DNA of 64,000 bases from Puccinellia tenuiflora (lineage: Eukaryota > Streptophyta > Magnoliopsida > Poales > Poaceae). The number at the start of each line of letters is the position of its first letter. The first letter of the stretch is position 1. Both the position numbers and the translations under genes were made by a program. The stretch is taken from the NCBI GenBank assembly GCA_012064385.1, contig QRDG01001830.1, positions 181,142 to 245,141 of the forward strand. Reading direction: 5' to 3'. Below the pieces are notes generated by a model. The model saw nothing but the letters and a program-made list of their open reading frames with translations, searched no databases and was not told the DNA's origin. Shown piece after piece: positions 57,590 to 64,000 of this stretch.

Positions 57590-57925
57590 AATCATTCTAA
57601 TCATCGGCTTGCATTAATAAAAATTGCTAATAAATCTAACTAGTTAACCTAACTAATTAACCTAGCTAATAAATTAACCTAGCTAATTAACCTAACTAGT
57701 AAATTGCTAACAAAATTAACCTAGCTAACAAAATTAACCTAACTAAGAAAAATTGCTAATAAATCTAACTAGTTAACCTAACTAATTAGCCTAACTAATA
57801 AATTAACCTAGCTAATTAACAAAAAATGCTAATAAAATTGCTAACAAAATTAACCTAGCTAATAAATTGCTAACAAAATTATGCTAACAAAATTAACCTA
57901 GCTCAATAAAATTGCTAACAAAAAA
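57590..57925. repeat. AT-rich degenerate tandem repeat
   Basis: Built from AATTAACCTAGCTAA-like words, with a longer unit of ~130 bases repeated (AATTGCTAATAAATCTAACT at about 57621 and 57751). Lies upstream of the Ulp1-fusion gene. Confidence 0.7.
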
Positions 57926-58019
57926 TATTTGCTAAGAGGGGAGATTCGGGTGGTGGCCGGTCTAACATTCTAAAATTCTAAAAATTCTAAAATTCTACTA
58001 TGTGAATAACAAAAAAAAA

Positions 58020-58500
58020 AGATGAGCCTCACCTTGCTACGGCCGGAGGAGGAGCTCGGGCGGAGGAGGGCGGCGTCGAGGCGGAGCGGAGGGCGAGGAG
58101 GAGAACAGCGGCGGACGGAGGAGCTCGGGCGAGCGGCAGCGGGCGGAGGAGCTGGGGCACGTGGCGGCCGGAGGAGGAGAACGGCAGCGGGAGGAGGAGC
58201 TCGGGCGAGCGGCCGGGGAGCGGAGCGGCGATGCGGGAGGAGAGCACGGCAATGGAGTGCGGCGGCGCGGCGATGCGGGAGGAGTGGCGCGGTGCGGGAG
58301 GAGCGGCGCGGCGCGGTGGTACCCCGTGGAAGAGGAGGTCGAGCAGCGGGGAGTCGGGGACGGCGTCACGGTGGGCGGCGGAGGGCGGCCGGCGGCTGGC
58401 TCGGGCGGACGGCGGCGCGGGAATTTTCGGCAGCCTGACGGCGTCGGATCGATTCCTGCGCGCTGGTCCTTAGGCGAAATGAGAAGTTGGGGAAGAAGAA
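58020..58500. other. GC-rich, purine-skewed block in the CACTA interior
   Basis: Very GC-rich with GGAGGAG and GGCGGCG words on the plus strand; long frames on both strands follow from composition. It lies 1.1-1.6 kb upstream of the Ulp1-fusion ATG and may hold its promoter or an untranslated first exon. No TATA box was identified. Confidence 0.4.
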
Positions 58501-58529
58501 GAGGCCGGCCGGCCAGATTTAAAGGTACG

Positions 58530-58725
58530 GGCCTTTCGTCCCGGTTGGTGGCACCAACCGGGACGAAAGGGTCTTTCGTCCCGGTTGGTGGCACCAACCG
58601 GGACGAAAGGCCTAACCTTTCGTCCCGGTTCATGCCACCAACCGGGACGAAAGGTCCGGCACCGAACAGGCGCGCGAAAATACCCTTTGGTCCCGGTTCG
58701 TGGCATGAACCGGGACCAATGCCCT
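58530..58725. repeat. Internal copies of the CACTA subterminal hairpin repeat
   Basis: At least four hairpins of the form CGTCCCGGTTGGTGGCACCA followed by its partner CCAACCGGGACGAAAGG. These normally sit at element ends; here they are 6 kb inside. Confidence 0.8.
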
Positions 58726-59350
58726 GAAAATTCAATTTTATTTCAAACTTTTCAGTTCTGAATGTTGTTCCCGCCTTTTTTATTCTTATTAAGGTGTTTG
58801 AATATGAATTTCAAATGGTTTCGAATTTGAAAAGACTTTCAACATGAAAAGTGTTTAAATTTGAATAAATAATTCAAAACCATTTTCTGTTTTCTATAAT
58901 AATTATTCTATCTATACAAACTATTAACCATTTTGTCATTTTTTTAAGATTAGAGGTGAATTCATTTAAGTAAATTTTTTGGAATGTGAACTTAATTAAT
59001 TCATTGAACTTATAAATTCAATATCTTTTGATCTGTTTATCAGAAAAATGCACATAATATATCAAATTGTTGATAAAAATGTAATCTATCTATTTATTTA
59101 ATTTATATCTATTGAATTAATTTATATATATTGAATTAATTCATATCTATTGATTTAATTCATATCTCACTAAACAGTACATAATGGCAACAGTGGATCC
59201 TTCAGGTAATCGACCGGATACGGTACAGAATGACAACAGTGGATCTCATAAAAGATAACTGGAATGGTGATCACATACTCTGAAACTAACTTCGACGGTG
59301 TATTTGATACGGTACAGAATGACAACAGTGGATCAGTTGTCCTAACAATC

Positions 59351-59890
59351 TTAGTCATACTCCTGCCTAGGCCTATAATACTCGTACTCGTAGTCGCCGT
59401 CATCGTCGTCGTCGCTGTCATCGTACTCATACGGCGCTCGTGGCTCGAACCTCGACGGGTGAGCACCCCCGGACTGCATGTTAGGGTAGCGTAGGCGGGG
59501 GTTATCGCCAGCCATGATGTAGTTCATAACGCCCTGGAGAGTCCGGCCAGCCCACCACAGCTGACGGCCGGCCTCGTTGAAGTCCGAAGGAGGAGGGCCA
59601 TTCCCCTCGTACCTGGCGAGCGCCCTCTCACGCCGATTGATGAAGAAGGCTTCCCAAGTCGGGCGGTAGTCGGGATGCCAGCCCGGATCCATCCGCTGCT
59701 CCGGTGTGAGCTCGAGGTAGTAGTGGTTCGTGATGGCCGCCCGGCGCGCCACACCTTGAGGGACAGGAGGGACCGGCACGCCTCCGGCGCTCAGCCTCCA
59801 GCCGGCGGGGACGCGGTAGCCGGGCGGGCAGGGGTAGTTCGAGGCGGAAAGCTCCTCCGCCTGACGGTAGGTTAGTACGGTGGAAGCCAT
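59351..59890 (-). CDS. Accessory CACTA ORF 1, 179 aa, function unknown
   Basis: ATG at 59890 (MASTVLTYRQAEELSASNYP). The frame is open further upstream, but the ATG lies at the end of a leader repeated before the second accessory ORF, which supports this start. The protein has a Pro/Gly/Val part (PPGYRVPAGWRLSAGG), a Trp/Arg-rich middle (PGWHPDYRPTWEAFFINRRE, GRQLWWAGRTLQGV) and a strongly acidic, Tyr-rich tail (DDSDDDDDGDYEYEYYRP). No known catalytic motif. I recall similar frames as common in grass repeat annotations but cannot name a family. The acidic tail and aromatic middle might suit a DNA- or protein-binding helper; that is a guess. Confidence 0.55.
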   Translation of the reverse strand: MASTVLTYRQAEELSASNYPCPPGYRVPAGWRLSAGGVPVPPVPQGVARRAAITNHYYLELTPEQRMDPGWHPDYRPTWEAFFINRRERALARYEGNGPPPSDFNEAGRQLWWAGRTLQGVMNYIMAGDNPRLRYPNMQSGGAHPSRFEPRAPYEYDDSDDDDDGDYEYEYYRPRQEYD

Positions 59891-59975
59891 GGAAGAGTGA
59901 TGAGGTTGCAGATATGAGTTTAGATGTGATATATATAGTGAGAAATTGCGGGAAGACGAAGGCGGAAAGCGGTGG

Positions 59976-60470
59976 AAGAAGCACACGGATCGTGTGTTTC
60001 TTTCGAGTGCTTGTGAGCCGTTGGATCAGAAGCACACGGATCGTGTGTTTCCTTCGAGCGCTTGTGAGCTGTTGGATCAGGGCCTTTGGTCCCGGTTCGT
60101 GTTACCAACCGGGACTAAAGAAGCACACGGATCGTGTGTTTCTTTCAAGCGCTTGTGAGCCGTTGGATCAGGGGTGTGTTTCTTTAGAGCGCTTGTGAGC
60201 CGTTGGATCAGAAGCACACGGATCGTGTGTTTCCTTCGAGCGCTTGTGAGCTGTTGGATCAGGGCCTTTGGTCCCGGTTCGTGTTACCAACCGGGACTAA
60301 AGAAGCACACGGATCGTGTGTTTCTTTCAAGCGCTTGTGAGCCGTTGGATCAGGGGTGTGTTTCTTTAGAGCGCTTGTGAGCCGTTGGATCAGAAGCACA
60401 CGGATCGTGTGTTTCCTTCGAGCGCTTGTGAGCTGTTGGATCAGGGCCTTTGGTCCCGGTTCGTGTTACC
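59976..60470. repeat. 182-bp tandem repeat with CACACGGATCGTGTG cores
   Basis: Two and a half units of 182 bases, each made of two ~91-base halves. Each half has the near-palindrome CACACGGATCGTGTG, then GCTTGTGAGCCGTTGGATCA; alternate halves add the CGGTTCGTG..CCAACCGGGAC hairpin. Related single copies lie at 61955-62190. It lies directly upstream of accessory ORF 1, so it may be its promoter or transposase-binding region. Confidence 0.85.
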
Positions 60471-60639
60471 AACGCTCCTTTAGTCCCGGTTCAATCTACC
60501 AACCGGGACTAAAGATGAAGAGTTGCCCTGATCTTTTAGCTATAAATACCAAACATGATCGAGGAGGAGATGAAGAACAAGAGTACGGCAACAGCGGAGA
60601 AGAAGCTAGTCAAACTAGTCCGGAAGGCAAAGACCGAAT

Positions 60640-61230
60640 ACAAATCATTCGGATTCGCCTGCATACGTCCAACAGTGCATTTTATATGCAGGCACTCACG
60701 AGCCACTGTTGGGCTGTATGCAGGTGAAACCGTGTGTTTTGTTCTATATCTAGGAATCCTTCAGTTCAACGAGCGTCTATCTTTGCCACCGAACCCAATG
60801 GTTGGATTTAGCCTACCCGCTGGCATGTTCCCTAACACAAGCCCTCGGGTAGGTTGAATCCAACCACTGGATTAGGGTGACACAATGATGAATTGCCGAG
60901 GAGGTGGGAGTGGTGGTGGTGGAAGTGGTAGCCATGCCCCTCGGTCGGATCCAAGCAGCTCCAAGGCTCTCTGATGATCTACAACATTCCCAACACTTTT
61001 TGGGACGGTCGTTAGATCATCAGAGAAGTCTTGGGGCTGTTTGGATCGAAGGTCGATTTGCTGCTCACGACGACGCGAGACGGATGCGCAAGCTTCCGGA
61101 TGGACAAAACCAGTGTTGGATCAGCCACATGACCCTATATGCAAATCATTCGGATTCCCGTCATACAGCCCAACGGTGCATTTGATATGCAGGCACTCAC
61201 GAGCCACCGTTGGGCTGTATGACGGGGAAA
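60640..61230. repeat. Cluster of four long hairpins
   Basis: Stems: (1) 60658-60677 with 60704-60724; (2) 60795-60819 with 60846-60870; (3) 60948-60981 with 61013-61047; (4) 61157-61178 with 61205-61226, perfect over 22 bases. Hairpins 1 and 4 share the flank CAAATCATTCGGATTC and the loop word GCAGGCACTCACGAGCCAC. No known plant microRNA was recognised in them. Confidence 0.75.
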
Positions 61231-61402
61231 CCGTGTGCATTTGATAAAAGGTTCAATACATTAATTATTACACATCACCAACAACATCCCTATCTAGTGT
61301 TCACTTGTTTCTTCGTGTGTGTCCCTTTCTTCTGATTACGCCGTAGCCATGGACAATCTTCATCAGGCAAGAGAACTGCAATGGCGATCACAGACTCTGA
61401 AA

Positions 61403-61786
61403 CTAACTTCGACCGGTTCCTGAGCCGCGGGGTGCTGAGCCGCCGGCACTGCGAATCCAAAGAGAAGGAACCCTCACAGGGTCATAGCTCACATGAGAAG
61501 GAACCCTCTGAAGAAACGACCACCTACTATCATACTGCCTATCCAATAGATACATGTAGCGACGGACATGCTCATCCTCCTCCCTGATACGGCGACGTAC
61601 CTCCTCCTCGGGGGCCGGCTCCCTCTGCACCGAGCGTGGCCCACGCGACGGCCACCACAGAAGATCCGGGTCGACGATGTCACCCGTATTCCTCACCAAG
61701 CTGCGTGTCCCGGAAGGTAGCACCTCCCAGTGCCAGCCCGGTGGAGCCCAGTCCCGCACATCGCCCCTCTGGTCCAACATGGACAT
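61403..61786 (-). CDS. Accessory CACTA ORF 2, 127 aa, function unknown
   Basis: ATG at 61786 (MSMLDQRGDVRDWAPPGWHW); an in-frame GTG upstream at 61816 is less likely as a start. It is rich in Trp, Arg and Glu (RRRIREEDEHVRRYMYLLDR) with weak similarity to accessory ORF 1 in the PPGW..W and W/R-rich parts. Its leader (61838-61960) and 3' flank (about 61380-61415) match those of ORF 1 much better than the coding parts match, so the pair looks like an old duplication with fast coding divergence. Function unknown. Confidence 0.45.
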   Translation of the reverse strand: MSMLDQRGDVRDWAPPGWHWEVLPSGTRSLVRNTGDIVDPDLLWWPSRGPRSVQREPAPEEEVRRRIREEDEHVRRYMYLLDRQYDSRWSFLQRVPSHVSYDPVRVPSLWIRSAGGSAPRGSGTGRS

Positions 61787-62089
61787 CGTCCCCGAGAACA
61801 CCTTAGTCAAAAACACCTAAGTCAAAATTTTGTTACAATGGAAGAGTGATGAGGTTGCAGATGTGAGTTTAGATGTGATATGGCAATGGCGGCCAAGCCT
61901 ACATATATATAGTGAGAAATTGCGTGAAGACGAAGGCGGGAAGCGGTGGAAGAAGCACACGGATCGTGTGTTTCCTTCGAGCGCTTGTGAGCCGTTGGAT
62001 CAGAGTTGTGTTTCTTTCGAGTGCTTGTGAGCTGTTGGATCGTGTGCACACGGATCGTGTGTTTCTTTCAAGCACTTGTGAGCTGTTGG

Positions 62090-62195
62090 ATCAGGGCCTT
62101 TAGTACCGGTTCGTGTTACCAACCGGGACCAAAGGGTCTTTCGCTATAGGCCTACCCTTTCGTCCCGGTTCGTGTTACCAACCGGGACTAAAGAA
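62090..62195. repeat. Further CGGTTCGTG/CCAACCGGGAC hairpins
   Basis: Two hairpins of the CACTA repeat type, one with GTACCGGTTCGTG and one with CGTCCCGGTTCGTG, immediately before the transposase 3' end. Confidence 0.7.
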
Positions 62196-62336
62196 GCACA
62201 CGGATACATAAGGACAACACAACGACGCTGTTGGAAACACAACTTCTCACCAGTTTTTGTCAACACTCATACATAAAAAGGTTTTGAGAACACTCATACA
62301 TAAATTGTTTTATATACTATTACACTCATACTTAGA

Positions 62337-64000
62337 TCATGATCGCTTCTTCGGCCGTAACCATGGAGTTTCTTCATTATGTAACGGGATGCTTGGGTCA
62401 GTTTTCACTGTGAATGGCGGAATTTCATCAAACTTATTATAGTCTGCTGACATGTCTGTCTTGTCCTCGACTCCCACGATGTTTCTTTTTCCTGAAAGAA
62501 CTATGTGACGCTTTGGATCATCGTGTGCTGTATTTCTTTCCTTATCTTTTCTTTTTTTCGGTCTGGAGCTCATGTCCTTCACATAGAAAACCTGAGCCAC
62601 ATCATTGGCTAGGACGAATGGTTCGTCTCTGTACGCAAGATTCTTGAGATCCACTGTTGTCATTCCGTACAGCTGGTCTACCTTTACCCCTTCTCCTTTC
62701 ATGTTGACCCAACTGCACCGAAACAAAGGGACCTTAAAAGTAGGCCCATAGTCAAGTTCCCATATCTCCTCTATGTAACCATAGTATGTGTCCTTTTGTC
62801 CATTCTCGTCTGTTGCATCAAAGCGAACACCACTGTTTTGGTTGGTACTCTTTTTATCTTGGGCAATCGTGTAAAATGTATTCCCATTTATCTCGTACCC
62901 TTGGAAAGTCAATACAGTCGAAGATGGTGACGCGGCCAATAAGTAGAGTTGATCTCCAACATCGGTGTCATTCATGAGATGTAATCGCAACCAACTGCCG
63001 AAAGTCTCCATGTGTTTTTGTTTAATCCAGGAGTCAGGCTTCCCTGGGTTTTTCGAGCGTACACTATTCTTGTGTACCTCGATATACGGAGCCACGAAGG
63101 TGGAACTTTGTAGAACTGTGTAGTGTGCTTGAGTAAAAGAATGCCCGTCCCTACATATCATTGCTTTCTTTCCTAGCGTGCCTTTTCCACTAAGTCTCCC
63201 CTCATGCCGCGATTCAGGAAGACCAATCGACTTAATGTCAGGAATAAAGTCAACACAAAACTCAATGACCTCCTCTGTTCCATAGCCTTTGGAGATGCTT
63301 CCTTCTGGCCTAGCACGGTTATGAACATATTTCTTCAAGACTCCCATGAACCTCTCGAAAGGGAACATATTGTGTAGAAATACAGGACCGAGAATTGCAA
63401 TCTCGTCGACTAGGTGAACCAGGAGATGCGTCATAATATTGAAAAATGATGGGGGGAACACCAACTCAAAACTAACAAGACATTGGGCCACATCCTTCTG
63501 TAACCTTGTCAGACTTTCTGGATCGATTACCTTCTGAGATATTGCATTGAGAAATGCACATAACTTCACAATGGGTACTCGAACATTTTCCGATAGAAGC
63601 CCCCTCAATGCAATCGGAAGCAACTGCGTCATAATCACGTGGCAATCATGAGACTTCAGGTTTTGGAATTTTTTATCTGCCATATTTATTATTCCCTTTA
63701 TATTTGACGAGAAGCCAGCCGGGACCTTGATACTGCTCAGGCACTCAAAAAATATTTCCTTCTCTGCTTTCGTAAGAGCGTAGCTACTTAAGTAATGACG
63801 CCCTTTATCTGTATGCTTGTTGTTTGGGTCTTTCATACGCTGTTGGTCCTCCCTTGCTTCCGGTGTATCTTTTGTCTTCCCATACACGCCGAGGAAGCCT
63901 AGCAGGTTTACGCAAACATTCTTTGTCACGTGCATCACGTCGATTGAAGACCGGACCTCTAGGACTTTCCAATAGGGTAGCTCCCAAAATATAGATTTCT
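62337..64000 (-). CDS. CACTA TNP2-type transposase, C-terminal part (continues beyond the right edge)
   Basis: The minus-strand frame is open from the window edge to the stop at 62337, about 554 residues. The edge part reads YWKVLEVRSSIDVMHVTKNV, which matches the TNP2 block around the conserved DVMH and KNV words. A DUF4218 region follows (SHDCHVIMTQLLPIALRG, FFNIMTHLLVHLVDE, FPFERFMGVLKKYV), then a DUF4216-like region (TYYGYIEEIWELDYG, PLFRCSWVN). The tail is basic (SSRPKKRKDKERN). The protein would bind and cut the CACTA ends. No stop or frameshift interrupts this part, unlike the retroelement genes of the window. The N-terminal catalytic region is not visible. Confidence 0.92.
   Translation of the reverse strand, partial: KSIFWELPYWKVLEVRSSIDVMHVTKNVCVNLLGFLGVYGKTKDTPEAREDQQRMKDPNNKHTDKGRHYLSSYALTKAEKEIFFECLSSIKVPAGFSSNIKGIINMADKKFQNLKSHDCHVIMTQLLPIALRGLLSENVRVPIVKLCAFLNAISQKVIDPESLTRLQKDVAQCLVSFELVFPPSFFNIMTHLLVHLVDEIAILGPVFLHNMFPFERFMGVLKKYVHNRARPEGSISKGYGTEEVIEFCVDFIPDIKSIGLPESRHEGRLSGKGTLGKKAMICRDGHSFTQAHYTVLQSSTFVAPYIEVHKNSVRSKNPGKPDSWIKQKHMETFGSWLRLHLMNDTDVGDQLYLLAASPSSTVLTFQGYEINGNTFYTIAQDKKSTNQNSGVRFDATDENGQKDTYYGYIEEIWELDYGPTFKVPLFRCSWVNMKGEGVKVDQLYGMTTVDLKNLAYRDEPFVLANDVAQVFYVKDMSSRPKKRKDKERNTAHDDPKRHIVLSGKRNIVGVEDKTDMSADYNKFDEIPPFTVKTDPSIPLHNEETPWLRPKKRS

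Larger units (their letters stand above)
52340..64000. mobile_element. Large CACTA (En/Spm-type) transposon, right end outside the window
   Basis: The left terminus is CACTAGTAGAAAAATAGCC at 52340, followed by inverted copies of CGTCCCGGTTGG / CCAACCGGGACGAA to about 52590, the usual subterminal repeats. Inside are a 7-exon gene with Ulp1 protease end (52890-56870, minus), two accessory ORFs (59351-59890, 61403-61786, minus) and a TNP2-type transposase (62337 to beyond 64000, minus). If the TSD is 3 bp, it would be AAC (52337-52339); the other end is not visible. The MITE at 44199 has related ends and subterminal units and may depend on such an element. Confidence 0.9.

Noticed and set aside
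58022..58735. Long opposed frames (138, 188 and 232 codons)
   Set aside because: Composition effect of the GC-rich block, continuing into hairpin repeats that would be translated repetitively.
60174..60727. Repeated frames beginning MCFFRALVSRWIRS
   Set aside because: Translation of the 182-bp tandem repeat; no start context or domain.
1..64000. CRISPR arrays, tRNA, rRNA, bacterial operons
   Set aside because: None found. Repeats are transposon-derived, and short tRNA-like words at 5212, 7522, 33427 and 49420 are primer-binding sites.

Overview
The window looks like intergenic DNA from a large grass genome, most probably a Triticeae species (wheat, Aegilops, barley or rye). The evidence is dense nested LTR retrotransposons, CACTA elements with the CGTCCCGGTTGGT repeat, Mutator and hAT MITEs, and a single F-box/DUF295-type host gene with grass-like GC-rich coding sequence. 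No rRNA, tRNA, CRISPR or bacterial feature was seen. Family names such as Sabrina/WHAM-like are recalled impressions, not database results. Similarities and boundaries were judged by eye.

Layout. 1-14255 is a pile of related Ty3/gypsy pieces sharing a ~1.6-kb LTR (start TGATACGTCTC, PBS complementary to tRNA-Asp). One element lies on the minus strand (1004-6385) and one on the plus strand (6389-14112). Their truncated 5' LTRs meet head to head in a ~1.1-kb-arm palindrome. One carries gag-protease and the other an unrelated 217-aa ORF; neither has reverse transcriptase. 14256-19351 is most of a ~2.4-kb solo LTR inserted in the 3' half of a Ty1/copia element. 19352-29459 is low-copy-looking DNA with a two-exon F-box gene (21135-22365), small DNA transposons and homopolymers. 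29460-32075 holds, inverted, the missing pieces of the same nest: gypsy LTR end, solo-LTR start and copia 5' half. 32308-45959 is a degenerate Tekay-type chromovirus whose 3' LTR contains another solo LTR and a CACTA MITE. 47384-50265 holds a fold-back MITE and a third gypsy element of the first family group. From 52340 to beyond the right edge lies a large CACTA element.

Two results stand out. First, the nest copia > solo LTR (target duplication GTGCT) > gypsy LTR (target duplication AAGAT) is split between ~14-19 kb and ~30-32 kb in opposite orientations. Both target duplications match across the split, so a ~15.3-kb segment containing the F-box gene has been inverted, or the assembly is wrong there. 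Second, the CACTA element appears coding-competent over what is visible. An uninterrupted 7-exon, 1152-aa gene with an intact Ulp1-like cysteine protease end can be assembled at 52890-56870, and an open TNP2-type transposase frame runs off the right edge. Between them lie two small accessory ORFs on duplicated flanks, 182-bp tandem repeats and a cluster of four long hairpins, two of which differ by paired, stem-preserving substitutions.

If the CACTA genes are expressed, TNP2 would do the cutting. The Ulp1-fusion protein could act as the TnpA-like partner that recognises the repeats. The other retroelements here are broken or lack polymerase and could move only by borrowing enzymes from relatives.
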